This document shows positions 26,376 to 34,551 of a stretch of DNA of 64,000 bases, piece by piece. The stretch lies in the NCBI RefSeq assembly GCF_041320275.1, contig NZ_CP162023.1, positions 124,001-188,000 on the forward strand, in the 5' to 3' direction. The notes under the pieces were generated by a model. The model made no database searches, was not told where the DNA came from, and saw nothing but the letters and a program-made list of their open reading frames with translations. The stretch's first letter is position 1. Each line of letters starts with the position of its first letter. This stretch comes from Mumia sp. Pv4-285 (lineage in GTDB: Bacteria > Actinomycetota > Actinomycetes > Propionibacteriales > Nocardioidaceae). A program made the position numbers and the translations under genes.

Positions 26376-27985
26376 TGTCCTTCGTCGAGCCTGGCCCCGC
26401 CGAGGAGGTCGCGGATGTCCCGCTGGCCTGGCTCCTCGCCCAGGAAGAGCTGGGCCTCCGCCTCGTCGAGCCCACCTCCCCGCTGGTCGAGGCGCGAAGC
26501 GATCGAGACCTCAGGACAAGCGATCGAGACCATCCCACCGTCGGCATCCGCTGGGCGCACTCCATCGAGATCCTCGACCCGACGCCGTTCCTTCGCGGCG
26601 GCGAGCTGGTCCTCACCACCGGCCTGCGGATGCCGCGGGCACGCGCCGAGCAGGCGGCGTACGTCGATCGGCTCGCCGCCGCCGGTGTGGTCGGGCTGGC
26701 CTTCGGAGTGGGGGTGCGGTTCGAGACGATCCCGGTCGGCCTGCGGCAGGCGTGCCGCCGCGTCGGCATGCCGCTCGTCGAGGTCCCCCTTCCGACGCCG
26801 TTCGTCGCGATCACGCAGGCCGTCGCCGCGCGGCAGGCGGAGCAGCAGAACACCGTGATGCGGCGCGCGTTCGCCTTCCAGCAGCAGATGACGCGGGCGG
26901 CGCTCGAGGGCGGTACGGCGGGGCTGACGTCGGCGCTCGCGCGTGAGCTCGGCGCCGGCGTGGTCGTGCTCGACGAGTTCGAGAACACGGTGGCCTCTGC
27001 AGGCGCGCAGGCCGATCTGATGGATCGCGTGGCCGACGAGCTCGTCAACCTGGCGGCGCGACCGGGCCGTGCGAGCGTGGCGGTGGTCTCCGGCGCCGGG
27101 ACGATGGCGGTGCAGCGGCTTGGCGGTCTGGAGCGACCGAGCGGGTGGCTCGCGGTCGAGGTCCCCAGCGCGTTATCCGTCGGAGACCGCCTGCTGCTCA
27201 ACCAGGCCGTCTCGCTCCTCACCCTCCAGCGCGAGCACCCGCGCGAGCTCGTCGGCGCACGTCACCGTCTCGGTGCCACGCTTCTGGAGATGCTGCTCGA
27301 CGCCGACGTCGTCGCCCCTGCGGTGGTGCGGCACCTCGGTCACTTCGGCTTCGAGCCGTCCGACCGGGTGCGGATGGTCGTCGCGGCCCCCGGCCACGGT
27401 CGTACGGCGCCGCTCGACGTCGTCGCTCACGCGCTCGACGCCGAGTCGGTCGCGCACGTCGAGGCCGTGGCCGGCGACGACGTCCTCGTCCTGGTCCGTG
27501 ACAAGGACTCAGCCGGTGGCGTCGGTGCGGTGGTCGACGCGCTCACCCGCGCGGGCAGGCACGACGTGGTCGTGGGCGTCAGCGGGGCGCTCCCGACAGC
27601 GCGGGCAGCGGCAGGGCGCGCGGCCGCGACGCACGCCGCGGCATCGGCGCGGGCATCGCACCAACCCGTCGGCTGGTACGGGACGCTGACGCTGGAGGCG
27701 ATCCTCGACGACGACGCCGTACGCGCCCGGGTCGCGTCGCTGGCCGAGTCACCGTTGGCGCCGCTGCTCGAGGGGAGCACCGAGCGCGACCGGGTCCTGC
27801 GCGAGTCGCTCGAGGTCTTCCTGCGGCACAACGGCTCCTGGGAGACCGCGTCGCGTGCGCTCGGCGTGCACCGGCACACGCTGCGCAACCGGATGTCGAG
27901 GGTCGAGGAGCTGACCGGTGCCCGGCTCGACGTGGCGGAGGACCGGGTCGCGCTGCTGCTCGGGCTGCTGGCGCGGTCGGTGTGA
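26375..27985 (+). CDS. PucR-family transcriptional regulator of the amine/GABA locus
   Basis: A 536-residue regulator counted from the ATG at 26375 (GTG at 26360 or 26369 also possible; GGAAAGG sits just before 26360). The N-terminal PucR sensor domain has IRWAHSIEILDPTPFLRGGELVLTTGLRMP; the middle is a GAF-like/GGDEF-like segment; the C terminus has the PucR helix-turn-helix HNGSWETASRALGVHRHTLRNR (split here only by reading). Odd feature: residues ~37-53 (PLVEARSDRDLRTSDRD) are encoded by a palindromic repeat inserted in frame. Divergent from the permease, so it most likely controls putrescine/GABA uptake and breakdown in response to an amine. Confidence 0.87.
   Translation: MSFVEPGPAEEVADVPLAWLLAQEELGLRLVEPTSPLVEARSDRDLRTSDRDHPTVGIRWAHSIEILDPTPFLRGGELVLTTGLRMPRARAEQAAYVDRLAAAGVVGLAFGVGVRFETIPVGLRQACRRVGMPLVEVPLPTPFVAITQAVAARQAEQQNTVMRRAFAFQQQMTRAALEGGTAGLTSALARELGAGVVVLDEFENTVASAGAQADLMDRVADELVNLAARPGRASVAVVSGAGTMAVQRLGGLERPSGWLAVEVPSALSVGDRLLLNQAVSLLTLQREHPRELVGARHRLGATLLEMLLDADVVAPAVVRHLGHFGFEPSDRVRMVVAAPGHGRTAPLDVVAHALDAESVAHVEAVAGDDVLVLVRDKDSAGGVGAVVDALTRAGRHDVVVGVSGALPTARAAAGRAAATHAAASARASHQPVGWYGTLTLEAILDDDAVRARVASLAESPLAPLLEGSTERDRVLRESLEVFLRHNGSWETASRALGVHRHTLRNRMSRVEELTGARLDVAEDRVALLLGLLARSV
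26481..26531. repeat. Palindromic repeat inserted in frame in the pucR-type gene
   Basis: CGCTGGTCGAGGCGCGAAGC followed by GATCGAGACC (26481-26510) is the same unit found between genes at 38568 and 43589. A partial second unit follows (AAGCGATCGAGACC, ending 26531). Here it is inside the coding sequence of the sensor domain, keeping the frame. Confidence 0.85.
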
Positions 27986-28030
27986 GGCAAACGCCTCCGC
28001 ACGGTGTGGTCGGCGGCAGACACTGGTCGA

Positions 28031-28750
28031 ATGACGCACGGGCACGATGGACTCGGGGGTGGTCGGCGGATCGCCGCGCTCGCTCAGGTGCCTCAGATCG
28101 AGACCGCTGACCTCAGCCGCTACTGGCACACCGCAGAGGGCGAGGCCGAGCCTTTCGCCGAGCTCGACGGGCACCGGTTCCGGCGCACGAGCTCGATGGT
28201 CGAGATCGAGACACGGTCCGACGTCGGGGGCTGGGTCCGGTGGTGGGTCGACCCGGACCCGAAGCTGCCGCACGTCATGCTCTCGATCACCGACGACATG
28301 GCGCTCGCCCTCACCTTGGGCCGCTCCGCACCGGGTAGCCCCGGCGCCGTCCTCCTCGAGCAGAACGCGGCGGAGGCCGTCGCGCTGGCCCGCTACGGAG
28401 CCGGGGCGATCAACGGGGTGCAGGTCGTGGCCGTGCACTTCCCTGTGCCTGACGGCGCCGTGACCGTCCTCCTCGTCCCGTTGTCCGACCCGCCACCCGA
28501 TTCACTCGGGCAGCCGTGGGTGGAGGCGACGGTGCCCGCGGTCGAGGCCTGTCACCGGGTCGTTCAGGCGTGCGGCGACCTCGGCGTCGTGGTCTCGCAG
28601 CTCAGCGCGGCCGAGGCGGCGCGGATCGACAGCGGACCTGCGTACGACTGGCGCGCCCAGCTGCGCGAGATGGCCGCGGTCTCGAAGGACGCGAAGGCGA
28701 TCCTCGACCTCGTCAGGGCCGTCGCCGACCTCCTCTCGTCCGACGGGTAG
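28031..28750 (+). CDS. Hypothetical protein
   Basis: About 239 residues from the ATG at 28031; a GTG at 28004 would give 248. No signal peptide or membrane helix is seen and no family is recognised. The middle carries VEIETRSDVGGWVRWWVDPDP and VMLSITDDMALALTL, a beta-rich pattern, and the C-terminal ~90 residues look helical. Codon use and GC pattern are typical for the region, which supports a real gene. Its stop abuts the stop of the convergent SRPBCC gene with no spacer (TAG/CTA). Confidence 0.7.
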   Translation: MTHGHDGLGGGRRIAALAQVPQIETADLSRYWHTAEGEAEPFAELDGHRFRRTSSMVEIETRSDVGGWVRWWVDPDPKLPHVMLSITDDMALALTLGRSAPGSPGAVLLEQNAAEAVALARYGAGAINGVQVVAVHFPVPDGAVTVLLVPLSDPPPDSLGQPWVEATVPAVEACHRVVQACGDLGVVVSQLSAAEAARIDSGPAYDWRAQLREMAAVSKDAKAILDLVRAVADLLSSDG

Positions 28751-29236
28751 CTAAACCCCCAGCGCGGCGGCGAGGCCGTTCAGCTGGAGCCGGATCCCGC
28801 CGCGTACGTGCGGCAGGTCGTGCGCGCCATCACCGGTCGGAGTCACGAACGCGACCTGCTCCGTCCATCGGAGCGTCGTGCCGTCACCCTCCGGCGCCAG
28901 CGCGACCGTGACGAGTGATGTCCAGCGCAGCACGTCGTCGACGTGCGTCTCGTAGGTCAGCACGATCTGCCGAGCGGGGACGAGGTTGACGAAGCGCGAG
29001 TCGTACGCCACCCGCTCGGTCGCACCGTCGAGCGTCTGGAAGGTGCTCCGTGCCGACTCCCCGCCGTCGACGCGGAAGTCGTGCTCGTACGTCGCGTCGC
29101 GACCCGGCAGCCGGAACCACCGCCGCCGTACGTCCGGGTCGGCGAACGCCTCGTACACCCGGGTCGGAGGTGCCGGGACGTCGATCGTCACGGTGAACGT
29201 GTCGTGCCGGACGTCGGTGGCCATGTACGTCGTCAT
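28751..29236 (-). CDS. SRPBCC/AHSA1-family protein
   Basis: A ~161-residue START-like helix-grip protein from the ATG at 29236 (a second ATG at 29224, MATDVRHD, is equally plausible). TVTIDVPAPPTRVYEAFADPDVRRRWF is the classic N-terminal AHSA1 signature, followed by DFRVDGGESARSTFQ and TSLVTVALAPEGDGTTLRWTEQ. Such proteins bind hydrophobic ligands or act with ArsR-type regulators; no regulator is adjacent. The VOC gene lies 30 nt upstream, so they may be cotranscribed. Confidence 0.83.
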   Translation of the reverse strand: MTTYMATDVRHDTFTVTIDVPAPPTRVYEAFADPDVRRRWFRLPGRDATYEHDFRVDGGESARSTFQTLDGATERVAYDSRFVNLVPARQIVLTYETHVDDVLRWTSLVTVALAPEGDGTTLRWTEQVAFVTPTGDGAHDLPHVRGGIRLQLNGLAAALGV

Positions 29237-29266
29237 GAGGACGTGCAACCACGATGGCCCCGTCGG

Positions 29267-29632
29267 TCATTCCGCCTGCGGCGCGTCGCCGCTCGGCCCG
29301 CCGCCGAACCCGATCTCGTTGCCGTCCGGGTCGCGGTAGGTGATCTTGCGGACGCCGTTCTCGTACGTCTCGCGGTCGGCCGGCTCGATGCCACGCTCCG
29401 TGATCCCGTCGACGGCCGTGTCGAGGTCCTCGAGGAAGATGGTGTGCAGCGCGTGGCCGGCGTGCTCCGGCATCAGCTGGATGTAGAGGAAGCGGTGCTC
29501 GGCGAGCTCCCACACCGCCTCGTCGTCGTTCGGCATGAACGCCTCGTCGTCGCCGAGCAGCCGGGCGTACCACGCCTTCGACGCCTCCAGGTCGCTCACG
29601 TAGATTCCGGCGAAGAGGTCCAGCTCGCTCAT
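29267..29632 (-). CDS. VOC (glyoxalase/bleomycin-resistance) family protein
   Basis: A 121-residue protein of the vicinal oxygen chelate fold: LFAGIYVSDLEASKAWYARLLG opens the first beta-alpha-beta-beta-beta unit and KITYRDPDGNEIGFGGG closes the second. Metal-ligand positions are only partly recognisable, so it may be an enzyme or a binding/resistance protein. Probably in one unit with the downstream SRPBCC gene. Divergent from the alpha/beta hydrolase (52-nt gap). Confidence 0.83.
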   Translation of the reverse strand: MSELDLFAGIYVSDLEASKAWYARLLGDDEAFMPNDDEAVWELAEHRFLYIQLMPEHAGHALHTIFLEDLDTAVDGITERGIEPADRETYENGVRKITYRDPDGNEIGFGGGPSGDAPQAE

Positions 29633-29683
29633 CCGGTCAGGCTAGACCGATGAGTTCGACGGCGCGGGGACAGTCTCATCAGC

Positions 29684-30553
29684 ATGACCGATACACGGAC
29701 GTTGGAGACGCCTGCCGCCACGCTCGCCTACGACGTACGAGGCCCGCTGCCGCCCGCCGACGACCGCCCCGTGCTGATGATGGTCGGTGCGCCGATGGAC
29801 GCGAGCGGGTTCAACTCGCTCGCGTCGTACTTCTCCGACCGCACCGTCGTCACGTACGATCCGCGCGGCGTCGGACGCAGCACCCGCAAGGATGCGTCCT
29901 CCGCGCACACGCCGGAGCAGAACGCCGACGACATGCACGCGATCATCACCGAGCTCGGCATCGCGCCGGTCGAGCTGCTCGGAAGCAGTGGCGGCGCGGT
30001 GAGTGCGCTTCCGCTGATCGTCGCGCACCCGGAGGACGTGTCGGTCCTCGTCGCGCACGAACCTCCCCTGGAAGCCCTGCTCCCCGACGTCGAGCAGGCC
30101 CTGGCCGCAGAACGGAGGGTCCAGGAGATCTATCAGGACAAGGGGTGGGGCCACGGGATGGCGGCGTTCATCGCGCTGACGTCCTGGAAGGGCGAGTACC
30201 CCGACGACTTCCTCTCCGACGGCGGTCCCGATCCGGAGGCGTTCGGGTTGCCCACCGAGGACGACGGCTCACGCGACGACCCGCTCCTCGCCGGCGACTC
30301 GAACGACGTCACCGCGTACGAACCGGCGCTGGACGCCCTCGCCTCCTGCCCGACGCGCATCGTCGTCGCGGTCGGGGAGGAGTCGGACGGTCTCATCACT
30401 GGACGCAGCTCGGAGGCCCTGGCCGAGGCTCTCGGTCAGGAGGCCGTCGTCTTCCCCGGCGGCCACGGCGGGTTCCTCGGTGGAGAGTTCGGGCAGCACG
30501 GCGACCCGGAGGCGTTCGCGAAACGGCTGCGGGAGGTGCTCGACGGTCAGTGA
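29684..30553 (+). CDS. Alpha/beta hydrolase
   Basis: A 289-residue alpha/beta-hydrolase-fold protein. YDPRGVGRSTRKD follows strand beta4, the nucleophile elbow is ELLGSSGGAVSALPL (Ser in G-S-S-G-G, residue ~105), and the likely catalytic His is in FPGGHGGFLGG near residue 265. Substrate unknown. Its last 7 bases overlap the end of the convergent PrsW gene. Confidence 0.85.
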   Translation: MTDTRTLETPAATLAYDVRGPLPPADDRPVLMMVGAPMDASGFNSLASYFSDRTVVTYDPRGVGRSTRKDASSAHTPEQNADDMHAIITELGIAPVELLGSSGGAVSALPLIVAHPEDVSVLVAHEPPLEALLPDVEQALAAERRVQEIYQDKGWGHGMAAFIALTSWKGEYPDDFLSDGGPDPEAFGLPTEDDGSRDDPLLAGDSNDVTAYEPALDALASCPTRIVVAVGEESDGLITGRSSEALAEALGQEAVVFPGGHGGFLGGEFGQHGDPEAFAKRLREVLDGQ

Positions 30554-31743
30554 CCGCCGCGCAGACGCGCGATCTCCGACCGGGAGAGGGCGACGTCGAC
30601 GCTCTCCTCGCCGCGGGACGCGGCAAGGTCGTGCGCGAGGTCCATCGTCGCCGTGAGGACGTGCTTCTCGCGCCGCCGACTGACACCCTCCGGGCGGGCC
30701 TTGATCGCGGCTCGGCGGTCGTGCTTGCGACGCTTCCGCTCACCGGCCACCGCCTCGAGCTCCGCGTCGGTGATCGTGCCGTTGGCGACCTCGGGCTGGA
30801 GGATCGCGCGCAGGTAGCCGCGCTCGCGCCCGGCGCCGAGCCGGATCGCGATCATCAGTGCGGCGAGCAAGAGGACGGTCACGAGCAGCATGACCGCGAG
30901 GACACCGATTCCGCCGAGCGGTCCGGAGAGAGCGGACATCGAGTCCCAGATGCCGTGGGCGAGCATCGATGCCGCGATCAGCGCGATCCCGCGCCCGATC
31001 CGGCGCGGCTGCGCGACCGTCCCGATGAGGTAGACGAGACCCGCGCAGAAGAGTGCCGTGTAGAGCGCGTGCGACGGGATGCCGGCGACGGCCCGGAGCG
31101 CGAAGGTGTGCAGCACGCTCGACGCCTGGTCGGTGCCGAAGTGCTGGGCGGCCGCGTTCTGGCCGTACAGCATGTCCTCGAGGATCTGGAAGCCGAGGCC
31201 GACGTACGCGCCGACGATCAGGCCGTCGTACACGGTCCGGATGACCACCGGCGCGAGCCCGAGCAGGAGTACGAAGAAGACGGCCTTGGACGTCTCCTCC
31301 ACGAAGGGCGCGGTCAGCCCGGCCTTCCAGTCCTCGGCGAACGCCTGGCCGAAGAGCTTGGCGTACAGGTCCATCATCGCGGCGTTGCCGGGGAGGGCGA
31401 AGGCCCACGGAGCAGCGATGCCGCCGCCGATGAACGCCGCGACCGCCAGCCGCCCCGGTGTCTTCTCGAATCGGTCGGACCACCGCAGGAACAGCAGGAA
31501 GACCAGGCCGAAGAGCGCGGAGGTGACGACGGCTGTCGTGTTGGCCTGGGCGAAGATCTCCGCCGTCGGGAGTGCGATCTCGAGGAGCTTCCAGAGGCCT
31601 GCGCCGACGAGCAGCAGATAGACCCAGAAACAGGCGTTGTGCGGCTGCAGGAACCGGAAGGGTGCCCCCCAGCCCGAGACCTCGATCGCATCGCGGCGCT
31701 GCTGGAGCACGTCGTCTTCGCGCGGTGCCGTCGTCGCGGTCAT
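30547..31743 (-). CDS. PrsW-family intramembrane metalloprotease
   Basis: A 398-residue membrane protein with about eight to nine hydrophobic segments. The PrsW/RskP signature is present: FVEETSKAVFFVLL (EExxK), GLGFQILEDMLYG and AGIPSHALYTALFCAG (the His-containing helix), then MLAHGIWDSMSAL. These enzymes cut membrane substrates such as anti-sigma factors. The C-terminal ~100 residues are cytoplasmic, charged and include RKRRKHDRRAA. ATG at 31743 overlaps the upstream gene stop (ATGA). The coupled membrane protein may be a partner or substrate; that is inference. Confidence 0.9.
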   Translation of the reverse strand: MTATTAPREDDVLQQRRDAIEVSGWGAPFRFLQPHNACFWVYLLLVGAGLWKLLEIALPTAEIFAQANTTAVVTSALFGLVFLLFLRWSDRFEKTPGRLAVAAFIGGGIAAPWAFALPGNAAMMDLYAKLFGQAFAEDWKAGLTAPFVEETSKAVFFVLLLGLAPVVIRTVYDGLIVGAYVGLGFQILEDMLYGQNAAAQHFGTDQASSVLHTFALRAVAGIPSHALYTALFCAGLVYLIGTVAQPRRIGRGIALIAASMLAHGIWDSMSALSGPLGGIGVLAVMLLVTVLLLAALMIAIRLGAGRERGYLRAILQPEVANGTITDAELEAVAGERKRRKHDRRAAIKARPEGVSRRREKHVLTATMDLAHDLAASRGEESVDVALSRSEIARLRGGH

Positions 31744-32393
31744 CGCGCGTCCTCGGGGGGGTAGGTGATGCTCTGGATCATGGCTTCGACGTCGTCGGCC
31801 TGCTGCGTCATCGCCTCTGGCGCCCCCACGACCTGGACCCGGATGCCCGTGTCGCCGGCGACGAAGGCAGCCGTCACACCGATGTTGCGCTGCGACTGGT
31901 ATCCCTCGGCGATGCCCTTCAGGCCGGAGTCGGTCGCGATCGGGCGCGGGCCCCCGACGACGCTGAAGCCGCCCTTGTCGGCCGTCGTGCTGTTGATCCG
32001 CTCGATCTGGCGCAGCAGCGTACGGGTCGAGCCGTCGAAGGGGCCCTGCTGCACGAGGAAGAGCACGCCGTCCTTGACCAGGACTGTCTCGTCGGCGGCG
32101 AGCTCGCCGCTCCGGGTCCTGTCGCTCGTCCGCAGCCCGCTGATGAGCCCCCATCCGGGCTGCGGCGTCATCGTCACCTCGTCGGCGATCTGGATGACGT
32201 CGCCGGTCGATGTCTGGTCCTCCCAGGCGACCTGGCTGTCGACCCAGGGGACGATCCAGGCCCAGAGCAGATAGACGACGACCGCGGGGGCGGCGTACTT
32301 GAACGTCCTCCGGTCGAGCCCGAGGAAGCGGTGCTCTGCGGGGACCCGGTGTCGGGAGGACACGGGCACGGTCGAGGCCACGGACGGCTCCAT
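31740..32393 (-). CDS. Single-pass membrane protein coupled to the PrsW protease
   Basis: A 217-residue protein with a ~30-residue basic N terminus, one membrane segment (YAAPAVVVYLLWAWIVPWV, residues ~33-51) and a ~165-residue outside domain with a regular beta-rich pattern. No family is recognised with confidence. It overlaps the PrsW-family gene by ATGA, so the two are produced together. A type II single-pass protein next to an intramembrane protease suggests a substrate or accessory role; this is inference. Confidence 0.75.
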   Translation of the reverse strand: MEPSVASTVPVSSRHRVPAEHRFLGLDRRTFKYAAPAVVVYLLWAWIVPWVDSQVAWEDQTSTGDVIQIADEVTMTPQPGWGLISGLRTSDRTRSGELAADETVLVKDGVLFLVQQGPFDGSTRTLLRQIERINSTTADKGGFSVVGGPRPIATDSGLKGIAEGYQSQRNIGVTAAFVAGDTGIRVQVVGAPEAMTQQADDVEAMIQSITYPPEDAR

Positions 32394-32442
32394 TCTCGGG
32401 ACCAGCGACCCGTACGGTCGGCCATCCGCTGGTAGGAGAAGC

Positions 32443-32676
32443 CTACTTTCGTGGGAGCGCTCGTGCAGATGCCAAGCCGCGGCCGACCCACTCGCGGAGC
32501 GCGTCGACGTGCTCGGGATCGACCCGCACCATCAGACCGCCCTGCCCGCTCGCAGCGACAGCCATGTTGCCGCCGACGAGGAACGCGAGCCCTCCGAACA
32601 TCCGCTGCTCGGACAGCTCCTCCTCGCCGGCGACCACGTCGCGGATCCGCTCCGCCAGCTCCTCGTCGTACGCCAT
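32443..32676 (-). CDS. TfoX N-terminal domain protein with an internal deletion
   Basis: A 77-residue protein. The first ~55 residues match the TfoX/Sxy N-terminal domain well (MAYDEELAERIRDVV ... RMFGGLAFLVGGNMAVAAS, then GGLMVRVDPE) and the end (EWVGRGLASARALPRK) matches the family C terminus. The ~30 residues that normally lie between, including the RGRPMKGWLRV-like segment, are missing, so it is shortened from the usual ~110 aa with the frame kept. It may be non-functional or a variant. Role in the family is poorly known outside competence regulation. Confidence 0.75.
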   Translation of the reverse strand: MAYDEELAERIRDVVAGEEELSEQRMFGGLAFLVGGNMAVAASGQGGLMVRVDPEHVDALREWVGRGLASARALPRK

Positions 32677-32716
32677 GCCGTCAGTGTGCGCCTGGACGCC
32701 GACAGTTGCGAAGGAC

Positions 32717-33295
32717 TCAGCCGTGCAGAGAGGGCCGGTAGACGAGCTCCTGGATGCTGCCGTCGAGCGTCCGCGTCTCGAGCAGCTCGAGGTCGAAGTC
32801 GGCGGCGTCCTCGAAGATCGGCTCCAGGCCGTTCTGCCCGGTGATCACCGGGAACAGCGTCACCTGGACGCGATCGACAAGTCCGGCGGCCATCAGCGCG
32901 CGGTTCATCGACAGGCTGCCGTGCGAGCGCAGCGGCACGTCGGACTCTTCCTTGAGCCGGGCGACGACGTCGACGGCGTCGCCGCTCACGAGGGTCGCGT
33001 CGGGCCAGTCGAGAGGCCCCTCGAGCGTGGTCGACACCACCGTCGCCGGCAGGTTCACCATCCGCGTTACCCACGGGTCACGCACCTCGGACTCCTCGGT
33101 GCTCGCGCTCAGCAGCTGCACGAACACGCGATAGGTGTTGGCCCCGAAGACCATCCGCTGGTCCTCGTCGTACAAGGCATGGCGGTGTTCGAGCAGCTCG
33201 GGCCCCTGCTTGCCCCAGTACCCGGTCCAGTCTCCGGTGGCGGCAGCGAAGCCGTCGAGGCTGGAGAAGACGTCGAACGTGTAGGTCGCGGACAT
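32717..33295 (-). CDS. DHFR/RibD-like reductase family protein
   Basis: A 192-residue protein of the RibD C-terminal (dihydrofolate reductase-like) fold: YTFDVFSSLDGFAAATG at the start, MVFGANTYRVF, VSTTLEGPLDWPDATLV and LRSHGSLSMNRALMAAGLVDRVQVTLFPV. It likely binds NADPH; substrate unknown. The start ATG at 33295 has GAGAGGAG upstream. A second member of the same family lies 20 nt upstream on the same strand. Confidence 0.85.
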   Translation of the reverse strand: MSATYTFDVFSSLDGFAAATGDWTGYWGKQGPELLEHRHALYDEDQRMVFGANTYRVFVQLLSASTEESEVRDPWVTRMVNLPATVVSTTLEGPLDWPDATLVSGDAVDVVARLKEESDVPLRSHGSLSMNRALMAAGLVDRVQVTLFPVITGQNGLEPIFEDAADFDLELLETRTLDGSIQELVYRPSLHG

Positions 33296-33315
33296 GGTGC
33301 TCTCCTCTCGTACGG

Positions 33316-33879
33316 TCACTTCACGACGTCGAAGACCTGCTTCTGGATGCCGTTGCCGTACGCCTCGTACTCGACGAGCTTCAGCTTGGTCGTGTCCTTG
33401 TCGGCATCGCTCCACAGGCGTTTGCCGGCGCCGAGCAGCAGCGGGAAAGTCAGCAGGTGGTAGCGGTCGACGAGCCCGGCGTCGGCGAGGTTGCGGCCGA
33501 GCGTCGCGCTCCCGTGGACCGCGATCGGGCCGCCCTCGGTCTCCTTGAGCGCCGCGACGTCGTCGAGCGAGCGCAGGATCGTGGCCGGCCAGCGCTCGTC
33601 GTCCTGCTCGAGCGTGGTGGAGACGACGTAGCGGGGCATCGCGTTGTACTCGGCGAACTCCTCCATCGTCGGCCACACCGGCGCGAACGCCTCGTACGAC
33701 GTGCGGCCGAGCAGCAGCGCCGTCGTCTCGGTCTGTTCGCGGCCCTTGATCTCGTACGCGGCCTCGTCGAACTCGACGTCCTTGAAGGTCCATCCGGAGT
33801 TGCGGTAGCCGGGCTCGCCGCCCGGACCCTCCATGACTCCGTCGAGGGAGACGAATGCGGTGACGATCAGTGTGCGCAT
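33316..33879 (-). CDS. DHFR/RibD-like reductase family protein (upstream copy)
   Basis: A 187-residue homologue of the next gene: LIVTAFVSLDGVMEGPGGEPGY, ALLLGRTSYEAFAPVWP, YVVSTTLEQDDERWPATIL and IAVHGSATLGRNLADAGLVDRYHLLTFPLLLGAGKRLW. It is closer to the common YwjB/YyaP-like reductases. The ATG at 33879 is preceded by GGAGGAACCACC, a strong ribosome site. The two genes are probably an operon from an old duplication, as their sequences are now quite different. Confidence 0.87.
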   Translation of the reverse strand: MRTLIVTAFVSLDGVMEGPGGEPGYRNSGWTFKDVEFDEAAYEIKGREQTETTALLLGRTSYEAFAPVWPTMEEFAEYNAMPRYVVSTTLEQDDERWPATILRSLDDVAALKETEGGPIAVHGSATLGRNLADAGLVDRYHLLTFPLLLGAGKRLWSDADKDTTKLKLVEYEAYGNGIQKQVFDVVK

Positions 33880-34011
33880 GGTGGTTCCTCCAGTAGAAAT
33901 TCCAACGCTTCGACCCTAGTGCCGAGCGGCTTCTCACCCCTACGCCGAATGGGGCCACCGGATTTCGACAATGACGTGCTCATTGCTTCGGTGTGAGCGC
34001 ATCCTCGAGGC

Positions 34012-34494
34012 ATGCCGTCCATCGAGTTCGTCATCGAGCGCACGATCGCGGCCCCGGTCGACCGGGTGTTCGCGCGGTTGGTCGACATCGATCGCTATGG
34101 CGAGTGGATGCCCGCCAAGGGCACCATCCTGAGAGGGACGCGCCAGACGTCGCCGGGCGTGGTCGGGTTGGGGACGACGTTCGTCGACGAGACGAAGCTC
34201 GGCCAGACGCCGGGCGACGTCGTCGAGTTCGAGGCGCCGACCGCGGTGGTGTTCCACTGGTGGGAGAGTTCGAAGAAGGGCAAGGTCAAGGCCGAGGGAT
34301 GGCCCGGTTACCAGCTGTCGGCGACGGCAGATGACAGAACGCTCGTCCGCCACTCCGCGAAGCTGAACCTGTACGGCGCCTACCGGCTGGCGGCACCGAT
34401 CTTCCGGCGGATGGCGCTTCGAGAACGTACGACGGTGATGGACGGGCTCAAGGCATCGTTCGAGACCGACCCGGCGCGGCCAGGCAAACCGTAG
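34012..34494 (+). CDS. SRPBCC family protein (polyketide cyclase/dehydrase-like)
   Basis: A 160-residue START/Bet v1-like protein: IEFVIERTIAAPVDRVFARLVDIDRYGEWMP is the classic polyketide_cyc2 N terminus, followed by beta strands (GLGTTFVDETKLG, AVVFHWWESSKKGKVKAEGW) and a C-terminal helix. It would bind a hydrophobic ligand in a cavity; no partner is evident. It stands alone between the DHFR-like pair and the iron-uptake operon. Confidence 0.8.
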   Translation: MPSIEFVIERTIAAPVDRVFARLVDIDRYGEWMPAKGTILRGTRQTSPGVVGLGTTFVDETKLGQTPGDVVEFEAPTAVVFHWWESSKKGKVKAEGWPGYQLSATADDRTLVRHSAKLNLYGAYRLAAPIFRRMALRERTTVMDGLKASFETDPARPGKP

Positions 34495-34527
34495 GCACGT
34501 CACACTCCCCCGGCATTTCCTGTCGGC

Positions 34528-34546
34528 ATAGGTATGCCTTACCTTG
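34528..34546. promoter_or_regulatory. DtxR/IdeR-type iron box
   Basis: ATAGGTATGCCTTACCTTG matches the 19-bp DtxR/IdeR palindrome TWAGGTWAGSCTWACCTWA at 16 positions. It lies directly upstream of, and 5 nt from, the GTG start of the siderophore ABC operon, so iron-loaded IdeR would block transcription. It also contains an ATG in frame with the gene, which is therefore unlikely to be the start. Confidence 0.82.
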
Positions 34547-34551
34547 GTGGG

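Noticed and set aside
34534-34551. ATG at 34534 as start of the siderophore ATPase
   Set aside because: It lies inside the IdeR-type operator; the GTG at 34552 gives the usual family N terminus.
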